Origin: Pseudomonadales bacterium
GTDB taxonomy: Bacteria; Pseudomonadota; Gammaproteobacteria; Pseudomonadales; Halieaceae
Length of the DNA stretch: 64,000 bases
Assembly: GCA_024234815.1 (NCBI GenBank)
Contig: JACKNO010000003.1
Location: forward strand, 372,001 to 436,000
Direction: 5' to 3'
The translations under genes were made by a program, and so were the position numbers. The notes beneath the pieces are model-generated. The model saw nothing but the letters and a program-made list of their open reading frames with translations. It was not told where the DNA came from and did not search any database. This document shows, piece after piece, positions 7,310 to 14,106 of the stretch (position 1 is its first letter; each line of letters opens with the position of its first letter).

Positions 7310-7317
7310 TCCTTTAC

Positions 7318-7368
7318 TGCTAACGCCTAAAGCTGCGGCGGTGAAACCGCAGCCTTTACTTGTTAGGG
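7318..7368 (-). repeat. attC site
   Basis: Left core CTAACGCC (to 7327), right core GTTAGGG (7362-7368); arms GCTGCGGCGGTG / AACCGCAGC. Confidence 0.9.
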
Positions 7369-7589
7369 GCGTGTTCAAGTCGTTCAGCCAGCCAGACTTT
7401 GATAATGGATTGTCGAGTAACTCCCAGTCTTGCCGCCTCTTTATCTAGAGAGGAGATCATCCATTCGGGAAAATCCACGTTAACTCGTCTCGGTGTTTGA
7501 TTCGGCCGTTTGAGACTGGAAATATCCAGGTCATCAATTATGTCTTCCTTACCCTGGTCGAATTTTTTGTCGAAATCTTTAGCTTTCAT
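7356..7589 (-). CDS. brnA: BrnA-like antitoxin (ribbon-helix-helix)
   Basis: 77 residues. The C-terminal half, RRVNVDFPEWMISSLDKEAARLGVTRQSIIKVWLAERL, is a ribbon-helix-helix DNA-binding domain of the CopG/BrnA kind; the N-terminus is acidic and probably wraps the toxin. It overlaps brnT by 11 bases, toxin first, as in known brnTA operons. Probably binds the inverted repeat at 7842-7860. Confidence 0.88.
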   Translation of the reverse strand: MKAKDFDKKFDQGKEDIIDDLDISSLKRPNQTPRRVNVDFPEWMISSLDKEAARLGVTRQSIIKVWLAERLEHAPNK

Positions 7590-7839
7590 AAAGCTCTACC
7601 TCAGCTTTGCGAGATCGCCTGACCGAAATTAATCGAATATCGTCATCTCGATATGTAAATACGGCTGACCAGTATTGGCGATTGAAGCGAGCAATCACGA
7701 TTGACCTTGCCTCATCGTCAGACCTCGCTAACAATTCCACCAAGTTCGGGTCATCCCAAAGAAATTGGGCCTGCTCAAAATCAATCCCATGCTTTTTGAG
7801 ATTGGAGGCACTTTTTCTTTGGTTATACTGAAACTTCAT
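7579..7839 (-). CDS. brnT: BrnT-family ribonuclease toxin
   Basis: 86 residues with the family pattern: FQYNQRKSASNLKKHGIDFEQA (about 3-24), DDEARSIVIARF and the final ISVRRSRKAEVELYES, in which Arg residues form the RelE-like active site. BrnT inhibits translation by RNA cleavage. Paired with the RHH antitoxin encoded immediately downstream. Confidence 0.93.
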   Translation of the reverse strand: MKFQYNQRKSASNLKKHGIDFEQAQFLWDDPNLVELLARSDDEARSIVIARFNRQYWSAVFTYRDDDIRLISVRRSRKAEVELYES

Positions 7840-7841
7840 AA

Positions 7842-7860
7842 TGGTATAGAAAATATACCA
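7842..7860. promoter_or_regulatory. Perfect inverted repeat, likely BrnA operator
   Basis: TGGTATA-GAAAA-TATACCA, a perfect 7-bp inverted repeat with 5-base spacer, begins 3 bases upstream of the brnT ATG. RHH antitoxins bind such sites; the TATA content may include the -10 box. Confidence 0.75.
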
Positions 7861-7908
7861 CTAATACATTTATGGCAAGAGGTGGATTTTTTTTGGGGGG
7901 GTAGGAGC

Positions 7909-8005
7909 CCCTAACGCCTGAGTTCAGCGGCGCTTGAGCCGCGGGCCATTTTGCGGCAGAAAAATGGGCTGCGGGTCAAACGTCCGCTGCAACGAAATGT
8001 TAGGT
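7909..8005 (-). repeat. attC site, longer form
   Basis: Left core CCCTAACGCC (7909-7918), right core GTTAGGT (7999-8005). At about 97 bases this is one of the longest in the array; arms GGCGCTTGAGCC and GCCCATTTTTC-type repeats (CCATTTTGCGGCAGAAAAATGG). Confidence 0.85.
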
Positions 8006-8536
8006 TCGTGCTGATCGGAGCCTCCTTTGATGTGCTTCTATTTGTTCTCGAAGCACTTCACGTCTCTCCAAACTCTCCTTCGGCCAGTATTGCTCCCGGT
8101 CATAGTATTCGGGAACGGCCGGCACTCCGGGTGGTAGTAAGATCCATGGCTGTTTCGATGCCGTGAAGATGTGGATATCCGGAGGAAACTGATCCGGATC
8201 GTCCAGGGTGCCAACACGAATGAACTTTAGGACCGGGCCGGCCCCTGCGTAGTGGCTCCATACAGTCACATGACATTTGGGACACCTGGCAATTTTCTGC
8301 CCCATGCCACTTTCGGATGGCGTTTCAACCATCAGCGGTTCGCCGCCCAGGTCCAACACCCGATCTGATTCGATCATCGCGTTCAGGGCGAAGGATGCCC
8401 CTGACTCCCGCTGGCACCACCGACAATGGCAGCAATGCACGAACATCGGCTTTGCTTCCATTCGGTATCGAACGAAGCCACAGTCGCATCCGCCTTCGGC
8501 GCCCAGCCATGCCGGATGTTTTTGCTCCGAGTTCAC
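8000..8536 (-). CDS. GFA/CENP-V-fold zinc protein, cassette gene
   Basis: 178 residues beginning with GTG (MNSEQKHPAW). Zinc-binding cysteines: GGCDCGF (about 15-21), HCCHCRWCQ (about 34-42) and CPKCH (about 84-88). Fold identity is clear; enzymatic role is not. The C-terminal extension is charged and helical (ESLERREVLREQIEAHQRR). The TAA stop comes from the attC core. Different enough from the 4904-5371 protein to be an independent capture rather than a recent duplicate. Confidence 0.85.
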   Translation of the reverse strand: MNSEQKHPAWLGAEGGCDCGFVRYRMEAKPMFVHCCHCRWCQRESGASFALNAMIESDRVLDLGGEPLMVETPSESGMGQKIARCPKCHVTVWSHYAGAGPVLKFIRVGTLDDPDQFPPDIHIFTASKQPWILLPPGVPAVPEYYDREQYWPKESLERREVLREQIEAHQRRLRSART

Positions 8537-8543
8537 AAAAAGA

Positions 8544-8600
8544 ACCTAACGCCAAAAGCAAGCGCGCGTTTACGCGTCGCTTTGCCTTTTCTTGTTAGCT
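8544..8600 (-). repeat. attC site
   Basis: Left core ACCTAACGCC (8544-8553), right core GTTAGCT (8594-8600); arms AAAAGCAAGCGCGCG / CGCGTCGCTTTGCC. Confidence 0.9.
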
Positions 8601-8872
8601 GCAATATCTCGCAATGAACCAGAGACATACTTATGGATAATACTTGAGACCAGTGTTTGGTAGGGAATGCCCTCCTCAGATGCCCTTGACTGAACCGCGA
8701 TGAGATCGCGATTGGATATACGAATATTAATCCGCTTATCCTTCTTGAAAGTATTAGTGGCTGCTGCCTCCAGTTCTTTTCTTCGGGCCTCAGTCAGCGT
8801 GGATTCGAATTCTCCCGACTCTACAGAGTCTAGGAGTTTTTTTTCCTCTTTAGAGAGTTTTACCTTACTCAT
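8570..8872 (-). CDS. CopG-type antitoxin of a type II TA module
   Basis: 100 residues. N-terminal acidic helix (SKEEKKLLDSVESGEFES) then the RHH core RINIRISNRDLIAVQSRASEEGIPYQTLVSSIIHKYVSG (about 47-85), the signature of the CopG-antitoxin family that partners BrnT-like toxins. Overlaps the toxin stop by 4 bases (ATGA). The tail runs into the attC. Confidence 0.88.
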   Translation of the reverse strand: MSKVKLSKEEKKLLDSVESGEFESTLTEARRKELEAAATNTFKKDKRINIRISNRDLIAVQSRASEEGIPYQTLVSSIIHKYVSGSLRDIAANKKRQSDA

Positions 8873-9147
8873 GAGCCACCTCTCAGGTACAACCTGGTGA
8901 ATTTGCGACTTGGTATCACGGTCTTCAGAAAAATCTCTTCTTTCGTTTCAACATACGGCACCAAGTAGACGTAGTGATCTATCTCCACGATAAATATCTT
9001 CTGGTGGGGATAGTCAGCAGCATTGGGATGGCAAATATCATCTATAAGCCCCCCATTCTCAATATGAAAGACCGCCTCTTCAAAAGATCTGCCTCGCTCC
9101 TCAATAAGCTGCTGATTTTTTTCGGAGTTCCAGTTAAAGACTTTCAT
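8869..9147 (-). CDS. BrnT-like toxin partner of the CopG antitoxin
   Basis: 92 residues. FNWNSEKNQQLIEERGRSFEEAVFHI (about 4-29) parallels the BrnT opening, followed by YPHQKIFIVEIDHYVYLVPYVETKEEIFLKTVIPSRKFTRLY, the beta sheet and basic tail of the RelE/BrnT fold. Operon order is toxin then antitoxin. Probably an RNase-type growth inhibitor (inference from family and partner). Confidence 0.82.
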   Translation of the reverse strand: MKVFNWNSEKNQQLIEERGRSFEEAVFHIENGGLIDDICHPNAADYPHQKIFIVEIDHYVYLVPYVETKEEIFLKTVIPSRKFTRLYLRGGS

Positions 9148-9151
9148 GAAA

Positions 9152-9179
9152 AAAAGGCTAACACAAACGTGTGCCTTTT
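9152..9179. promoter_or_regulatory. Nested inverted repeat upstream of TA module
   Basis: CACA-AACG-TGTG (9162-9173) is enclosed by AAAAGG (9152-9157) and CCTTTT (9174-9179). It lies directly upstream of the toxin start and is the probable autoregulatory operator. Confidence 0.55.
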
Positions 9180-9218
9180 GTCATCAGGCATAATGGCCGA
9201 TTGTTGCACGGTGTAGGC

Positions 9219-9293
9219 AGCTAACGCCAAGGTTTGGGGCGGACCACGCAGTGGGCCGTCCCAGCCGCAGGCGCCAACACCGCCTTGTTATGT
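9219..9293 (-). repeat. attC site
   Basis: Left core AGCTAACGCC (9219-9228), right core GTTATGT (9287-9293); arms GGTTTGGGGCGGACC and GGGCCGTCCCAGCC. Confidence 0.88.
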
Positions 9294-9294
9294 T

Positions 9295-9522
9295 TCATTG
9301 CTCCCATTCGTTTCCTTTGTTTTCTCTCGGCTCATAGCTGCTAAGTTTTGAGGCCATTGAAACTACGAACTTGCAGACTACGAGTATTGATACTCCTATT
9401 GCAACAAAGAGTAACGACGATTCAGTTTTGCCCAGATCAGAAGGTCCTACGCCGGAAAAAAGTTCAGTCCTAAACAAAGTGACTAATCCGGCAACAACAA
9501 ATCCGCAACCGAAGAGGTACCC
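9295..9522 (-). pseudogene. Small membrane protein ORF, 5'-truncated at a cassette junction
   Basis: Downstream part: 60 residues from a TTG at 9477 with one clear membrane helix (SSLLFVAIGVSILVVCKFVV) and an acidic tail. In frame upstream, the codons to about 9522 encode another membrane helix (YLFGCGFVVAGLVTLF) with no start codon before the lone attC core GTTAAGT (9525-9531). So the original start, and the whole left half of the neighbouring attC, appear deleted. The protein probably had two membrane helices. Family unknown. Confidence 0.55.
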
Positions 9523-9524
9523 TT

Positions 9525-9531
9525 GTTAAGT
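9525..9531 (-). repeat. Orphan attC core (right half only)
   Basis: GTTAAGT supplies the TAA stop of the gene at 9526-9927, but there is no TAACGCC partner before the next coding frame. This is a deletion remnant of an attC site. Confidence 0.65.
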
Positions 9532-9927
9532 GGCCGGTTCATAAGACTTGTACGCAATGTATGGCAGGAAAGTAACCCAAGCGAGGAGTAATGGCCCTAC
9601 ACGACCCGACGATAGATCGTAGTCTTGGAATAGTTGCGACCAAGAATGTCCGGCAACGTAGCGGCCAAATAGAAACTCGAAACATATGGTTAGAGCCAGC
9701 CAAATTATGCCTACTACCAGCGCTTGTAGTGAAGAACCCAGTATCAGATGCTTCGCGAGCAGTATGACCGACACGCCAAAGATAGCAATTGCAATGGCAG
9801 TCGAGACCTGATGCGCATGCAAATCTGATAGGAATCTCCCATACGTTGCTTCACGAACAATCCCATTACCGATAGCCAGCAACATCAAGACTAGCCAGAA
9901 CCCCAAGTAGACCCAAACTACGCGCAT
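9526..9927 (-). CDS. Hypothetical four-helix membrane protein, 133 aa
   Basis: Not recognised. Hydrophobic segments near residues 4-22, 44-60, 68-88 and 110-127 suggest a four-pass inner-membrane protein with short loops. Starts MRVVWVYLGFW; the TAA stop lies in the orphan attC core. No catalytic or transport motif seen. Confidence 0.65.
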   Translation of the reverse strand: MRVVWVYLGFWLVLMLLAIGNGIVREATYGRFLSDLHAHQVSTAIAIAIFGVSVILLAKHLILGSSLQALVVGIIWLALTICFEFLFGRYVAGHSWSQLFQDYDLSSGRVGPLLLAWVTFLPYIAYKSYEPAT

Positions 9928-9938
9928 TGATTGAGGCC

Positions 9939-9996
9939 ACTTAACGCCTAAGGTTGGGGCGCGCGTCAGCGCGTCCCAAACCCTTACCTGTTAGGC
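9939..9996 (-). repeat. attC site
   Basis: Left core ACTTAACGCC (9939-9948), right core GTTAGGC (9990-9996); arms GGTTGGGGCGCGCG / GCGCGTCCCAAACC. Confidence 0.9.
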
Positions 9997-10524
9997 GCAA
10001 AATTGTGACGAATCTAGTTTGTAGTAAAGTTGATTAAATGTTTTTCCCTCCAGTTCTCGTTCTTTTTCATAGGGCAGCGTTGCGCCGAGTTTCTCGACTG
10101 CTCTGCGCGACCGCAAATTGGTCTTCCCCACATGAAACCAAACAATACTAGCCCACTGGTAGATATGATTTAGCATTAGAATTTTAAGTTCCTGGTTCGC
10201 ACCCTTGCCCCAGTGACGCCGCTCGATGAACGTATAGCCAATTGATATTTCCTTCGAGGTGGGATTCCATTCGTAATAGCGACTTGAACCAATAATCTTG
10301 CCCGTGTCTATTTCTTCGATAGCAAGCGCGCCATTACAGGCCAATGCCCCCTCAAAGAATCGCTGCCTGAAAATCTCGCGTTTATAGCGTCCAGAGTCGG
10401 GGTGTAGTTCCCATATCTTGGGATCAGACGCCGCTCTATGCAATTCTTCGAAGTCTTCTTCCCTGAGTGGTCGAAGCCGAAGTGTGCTGCCAAAAAGTGT
10501 AGGCTGTAAGTCAATTTTACGCAT
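9991..10524 (-). CDS. RimJ/RimL-like GNAT acetyltransferase, cassette gene
   Basis: 177 residues from the ATG at 10524 (MRKIDLQPTLFGSTLRLRPL); sequence upstream in frame is attC. The opening LRLRPLREEDFEELHRAA and the motif IGYTFIERRHWGKGANQELK (about 96-115) place it in the Acetyltransf_3 branch that includes ribosomal-protein and small-molecule acetyltransferases. NLRSRRAVEKLGA (about 137-149) is motif B. Stop codon from attC. Confidence 0.87.
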   Translation of the reverse strand: MRKIDLQPTLFGSTLRLRPLREEDFEELHRAASDPKIWELHPDSGRYKREIFRQRFFEGALACNGALAIEEIDTGKIIGSSRYYEWNPTSKEISIGYTFIERRHWGKGANQELKILMLNHIYQWASIVWFHVGKTNLRSRRAVEKLGATLPYEKERELEGKTFNQLYYKLDSSQFCA

Positions 10525-10544
10525 ATTCAAATCGCGGAGTGGGC

Positions 10545-10628
10545 GCCTAACGCCCTTGTTAATAGGCAAGCGGCGCAGCCGCTTGCCCTAAAGCCCGGCT
10601 TGCCGGGCGATTGAACTGTTTGTTATAC
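10545..10628 (-). repeat. attC site
   Basis: Left core GCCTAACGCC (10545-10554), right core GTTATAC (10622-10628). Arms GGCAAGCGGC / GCCGCTTGCC (10565-10587) and AAGCCCGGCTTGCCGGGC form strong stems. An extra internal GTTAAT lies at about 10558. Confidence 0.85.
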
Positions 10629-10640
10629 AGACTCATGCAC

Positions 10641-11468
10641 TTAGAAGAGCTTTTTTAGTTCATCTTGTGCTTTTTTAGCAGCTTGACCTAAATCTGGAGT
10701 AGTCCAGAAATACATTTGTTGCATATTTGAGTATTTCGGGGAATCTCTAGTAGCTTCAACGATGGTTGATGCAACAGCCAACGCTCCAACGATTCTCCCA
10801 CTTCGAAAATATCTTTTTAGATTACCCTCATTGGATATAAGAAAGTCTTTACAGACTCCTGCAAGAAAGTTAGAAGCCTCATCAATAGTTCCTGCGCCGA
10901 CGCTTTCTCCTTCTGGAAACAAGTCATCGATGCTAAATGCAACCATGCCTAAACCCGGGCAGTGATTGTCGATCTGCTTTACCGCGTTAGAAAGAGCTTT
11001 AGAAACGCCATTTTCAGAGTAAATTTTCTTGCAAGCAATCCCAATGTCTGAATTTCCGAGCTTCACATGCACATCCGGCTCATCCAAATCAGCACACTTC
11101 GCTTTCAAGTTATTCAAAGATCTCCAGACCTCTAGCTCAAATAAGTGGTTTCTTGCCGGTGACTTAACTCTATTTAGAAATCGAAGATTTCCAGATTTCA
11201 ATTTATGTAAATATTGCTTTCGGAAGCTGTGTCCGGAAAGCGGCACTATAGCCCGATAAACGCGTTCAAGGTGTAACCCCAATAAAAAATCGCCTATTCC
11301 CGTATCTGAAATCTCTTCACCTGCCCGAATGAGCTCTGCTATACCAGACTGTGGGTTCAACGCAATACCTTCTGATTGGAAGGCTACACGGAGTTCATGA
11401 GCCATTGTGCGGAATTCTTCTATGCTACTTACTCGCCTTCGATGAGTCTTCAATTTCCGCTCCGGCAC
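10641..11468 (-). CDS. Hypothetical protein, possible PD-(D/E)XK nuclease-like core, 275 aa
   Basis: Not recognised at family level. The centre contains NHLFELEVWRSL (about 107-118), then DVHVKLGNSDIGIACKKIYSE (about 131-151). The order E ... D-I-x-I-A-C-K resembles the PD-(D/E)XK restriction-endonuclease fold, where the motif usually reads D-x-x-x-E-C-K. Here alanine replaces the usual E/D, so activity is uncertain. N-terminus is basic and helical (KLKTHRRRVSSIEEF), C-terminus helical. No membrane segment. Its size, unlike the tiny neighbouring cassettes, and a nuclease-like core make it a candidate defence gene (inference). Confidence 0.6.
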   Translation of the reverse strand: MPERKLKTHRRRVSSIEEFRTMAHELRVAFQSEGIALNPQSGIAELIRAGEEISDTGIGDFLLGLHLERVYRAIVPLSGHSFRKQYLHKLKSGNLRFLNRVKSPARNHLFELEVWRSLNNLKAKCADLDEPDVHVKLGNSDIGIACKKIYSENGVSKALSNAVKQIDNHCPGLGMVAFSIDDLFPEGESVGAGTIDEASNFLAGVCKDFLISNEGNLKRYFRSGRIVGALAVASTIVEATRDSPKYSNMQQMYFWTTPDLGQAAKKAQDELKKLF

Positions 11469-11484
11469 TTAATCTGCTAAGGCT

Positions 11485-11539
11485 GTATAACGCCTAAAGA
11501 ACCGGCGGTGAAACCGTCCGGTTACTTTACTTGTTAACT
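11485..11539 (-). repeat. attC site
   Basis: Left core TATAACGCC (11486-11494), right core GTTAACT (11533-11539); arms AACCGGCGGTG / AACCGTCCGGTT. Confidence 0.9.
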
Positions 11540-12498
11540 TTACTTTGCACATAATTGTCGACTTGCTTTTGCAGTTGCTCTTTATTGGTATTCATACTGT
11601 TATCAAACGGAAGGATATAATCCATATCAATGCTCGTCACTCCAGTTGAATAGCCCCACGGAGCAGCAAAGTCGCCATCTTCCAGCGGGCGAGTAAATTT
11701 ACAAGTACTAGCTTCAACTCCATTCGATATTTTCAAGGCAGAAGTAATATTATTGATAGACATTGAGACCAGCTGTAGTAACAAGGCAGTCTTTTTGACG
11801 CTCCAATTTAGGGAGTGACGCTTTGATCGATAACTTCGCTCATCTTTATTAGAGCTTATTTTCTCTAGTTTTATGATTGTAGTCCCATGTTCGGAGTGTC
11901 CGATACATTTCATTTCATCTTGTGGTGGTGAAACCCCATATTTATGCTCGAGACCAATAGTCAGGGAAAACCCTCCTGATCGGACTCTGAAGCCGTGTTT
12001 TATACTGTTATATTCATCAATATGCGCATCATTCAAAAACTCATCTGCTAATTTACCCCATAGTTCTGCAAATAAACTAACAGTCCGTCCGTTCTTTTCT
12101 GTATTTGGAAGGTAGCCAGAAAAAACACTCCTAGATATTTCACTCCATGCTACGTTGTCGATATTCAGCTTTGTGAATAATGAATTTCTATGACAGCTCA
12201 CATCAGCAACAAACTTTCTAAGTTGATTATTTGAACACTTTGCAATCCACGCGTAGGCACAATCTGGTGCCTGAACATAAGAACCTATTAAAGAGAATAG
12301 GGTTTCTAAGGCATGATGAAAATCCGATCTTAATGCAATAGCGGCCCTCTTTTCATCGTCAGCGTTTAAATGGATATCGGCTACATATGAAAAATAATCT
12401 GGGTCAATTCCGTTCAAAAATTCTCTATTACGCTCGCCCACATTCATTTCCCAAATGCAATATGGTTCTTTATTTACTACGAATACTGAGTTTTGCAC
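11527..12498 (-). CDS. Hypothetical protein, 323 aa, largest cassette gene
   Basis: Not recognised. Soluble, mixed alpha/beta. A helical middle region holds HIDEYNSIKHGFRVRSGG (about 158-175); the N-S-I-K-H-G element resembles polar motifs in HEPN-like and other all-alpha proteins, but no R-x4-6-H pair is certain. The N-terminus begins MQNSVFVVNKEPYCIWE and the C-terminus ends in a Q/N-rich helix. The frame passes the attC right core and stops inside the site. AT-rich compared with core genes. Confidence 0.6.
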   Translation of the reverse strand: MQNSVFVVNKEPYCIWEMNVGERNREFLNGIDPDYFSYVADIHLNADDEKRAAIALRSDFHHALETLFSLIGSYVQAPDCAYAWIAKCSNNQLRKFVADVSCHRNSLFTKLNIDNVAWSEISRSVFSGYLPNTEKNGRTVSLFAELWGKLADEFLNDAHIDEYNSIKHGFRVRSGGFSLTIGLEHKYGVSPPQDEMKCIGHSEHGTTIIKLEKISSNKDERSYRSKRHSLNWSVKKTALLLQLVSMSINNITSALKISNGVEASTCKFTRPLEDGDFAAPWGYSTGVTSIDMDYILPFDNSMNTNKEQLQKQVDNYVQSKVNK

Positions 12499-12515
12499 AA
12501 ACCCTCCTTAGTAAA

Positions 12516-12607
12516 GCTAACGCCTACGTAACCGGCCGGAAAACCGCGCAGCGGTTTGGAGGTCCGAGCACTGCGAAGCAGTGCGGCAGTTGACGTACTT
12601 GTTATGT
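12516..12607 (-). repeat. attC site, longer form
   Basis: Left core GCTAACGCC (12516-12524), right core GTTATGT (12601-12607); contains CGCGCAGCGGTTTGG and GCACTGCGAAGCAGTGC hairpin. Confidence 0.88.
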
Positions 12608-13033
12608 GTTTCTACGAGCATGTGAGTATGCATAGAGCAGATAGCCAATACATGCAAAAAACGTTAATGGAAGCGCTACGTTGCCAAGCCAAGTGCCATA
12701 TATGACAAATGGGTTCTCTAAAGCAACCCTGGCTCCTTGTGTCTTAAGCTCGTCTGAATTACTTAAAGAATTCAGGTCTGCCAAAAGCCCAGCTCCAATG
12801 TCTACGTTATAGACGAGAAGCATATATACCCAGCTGGTATATATGAGATAGAGGCCAAGAATGGTTCCCAGCAACAGCGCACTTATTTTTTCCGCCGCGA
12901 AGTACGCAATCATAATAAGACCGAAAGATACGCTCGCCCACCATTGAACAATGAACCAGTATCTATCAAAAGTACTGAAGAGCTGCTCCAAGATTTCTGC
13001 TTCACTCACAATGAAACTCCATACTGAACACAT
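12602..13033 (-). CDS. Hypothetical four-pass membrane protein, 143 aa
   Basis: Not recognised. Membrane-spanning segments at about 27-46, 51-75 and 107-136, with an acidic/polar loop (NSLSNSDELKTQGARVALENP) between the second and third, and RYWFIVQWWASVSFG as an aromatic first helix. Stop codon from attC core. Probably an inner-membrane protein. Confidence 0.65.
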   Translation of the reverse strand: MCSVWSFIVSEAEILEQLFSTFDRYWFIVQWWASVSFGLIMIAYFAAEKISALLLGTILGLYLIYTSWVYMLLVYNVDIGAGLLADLNSLSNSDELKTQGARVALENPFVIYGTWLGNVALPLTFFACIGYLLYAYSHARRNT

Positions 13034-13110
13034 AACGCTTGGCGCAACGGCGAAGCACGCAGTGCTGAGTCCGGCAGCCGAAGGCTGCGAATTGCCGCCA
13101 CTTGTTAGGT
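13030..13110 (-). repeat. attC site (TAACGCT variant)
   Basis: Left core ACATAACGCTTGG (from 13030), right core GTTAGGT (13104-13110); arms GGCAGCCGAAGGCTGCGAATTGCC. Confidence 0.85.
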
Positions 13111-13130
13111 GATGTGGGTGGCCAAAACAC

Positions 13131-13475
13131 TTAGTTCACCGGAATACCGAAATAGACAATGTACCCAATTAACCCAACGAGGCAAACCGAGGCGAACATC
13201 CTGATGTAGTTTGCTAGGCGCGCCACCTTTTGGGCGCTTACGTACTCTTTATGCTCCTTTAGACGTTGCTCATCTTTTTCTGCCAACGACTCTGCGGATT
13301 CATGAACGGACTTAGCATATTCCTCATTTGATCGTCGAGCCTCCTCTAGGTAAGCCCGATAATCCTTATTGTTATTTTTTGTTTCGTCTAACAGGACAGT
13401 CAGAATGCCGAGCTGCTGCTTCTGAGTTTCTAGAATGTCCTTTAGGATTTCGTCATTATCCATAGAATTAATCAC
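13131..13475 (-). CDS. Hypothetical coiled-coil, tail-anchored protein, 114 aa
   Basis: Residues about 5-85 are highly charged and helical with coiled-coil character (LETQKQQLGILTVLLDETKNN, EEARRSNEEYAKSVHESAESLAEKDEQRLKEHKEYV). A single C-terminal membrane helix (ASVCLVGLIGYIVYFGI, about 95-111) would anchor it facing the cytoplasm. No family recognised. Single-gene cassette. Confidence 0.6.
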   Translation of the reverse strand: MINSMDNDEILKDILETQKQQLGILTVLLDETKNNNKDYRAYLEEARRSNEEYAKSVHESAESLAEKDEQRLKEHKEYVSAQKVARLANYIRMFASVCLVGLIGYIVYFGIPVN

Positions 13476-13541
13476 CTAACGCCTCGCGCAGCGGTTACCG
13501 TGTCCGGCCCCGAAGGGGCGTATTGCCGGTTTTTGTTAAGT
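13475..13541 (-). repeat. attC site
   Basis: Left core CCTAACGCC (13475-13483), right core GTTAAGT (13535-13541); arms CCGGCCCCGAAGGGGCG. Confidence 0.9.
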
Positions 13542-14009
13542 GCTTTCACTGGCCGTACCTAGAAGTATGCGCAATAACCTCGGGAGCAGCAGAGCCAGTA
13601 CAAATGTAATGGCCGCACCCAAAGTTAGCATAGTGATTTGTACCCAAGGGGTTGTTGCATAGAGATATGACTCCGATGGCTGGCTCGGATTATAGTAGAC
13701 GAGGATCTCACCTGGCTTGAGACTTGATACAGCCTCATTAGGCAAAAAAATGGCTTGAAGTTGCATGACCCTACTCCCAGTGTAATCTTGGCCTTGAACG
13801 CGATATTGATACCTTACACGACCTATTGATGCTCCCCAGTCTGATGCGCCCGCGACGGTGGGGCTACTCGCATTTTGAAGCAGAGCAAACTCAAGAGTTC
13901 CTGTGGTGGTGCTCCACTCCTCTACTTCTTGAGACTTCCATACAGATACGAGTGCCACACCTAAGATCACAAATCCTAAAAATGCAATTAGCAATCGAAT
14001 CTTGCTCAT
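13536..14009 (-). CDS. DUF3592-family membrane protein, cassette gene
   Basis: 157 residues. Architecture typical of DUF3592: N-terminal membrane helix (LLIAFLGFVILGVALVSVW), a beta domain with VRYQYRVQGQDYTGSR and LKPGEILVYYNPSQPSESYL (about 67-116), then a C-terminal membrane helix (MLTLGAAITFVLALLLPRLL). Function of the family is unknown. Stop codon from attC. Confidence 0.85.
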   Translation of the reverse strand: MSKIRLLIAFLGFVILGVALVSVWKSQEVEEWSTTTGTLEFALLQNASSPTVAGASDWGASIGRVRYQYRVQGQDYTGSRVMQLQAIFLPNEAVSSLKPGEILVYYNPSQPSESYLYATTPWVQITMLTLGAAITFVLALLLPRLLRILLGTASEST

Positions 14010-14018
14010 AATCTAGGC

Positions 14019-14105
14019 ACTTAACGCCTACCGCAACGGCGGCGAAATCGCGCAGCGATTTTGCCGTCCGGCCCCGCAGGGGCGTATTGCCGGTACTTGT
14101 TAGGC
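14019..14105 (-). repeat. attC site of the first cassette
   Basis: Left core ACTTAACGCC (14019-14028), right core GTTAGGC (14099-14105); arms GGCGGCGAAATCGCGCAGCGATTTTGCCGTCC and GGCCCCGCAGGGGCG. Confidence 0.9.
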
Positions 14106-14106
14106 G

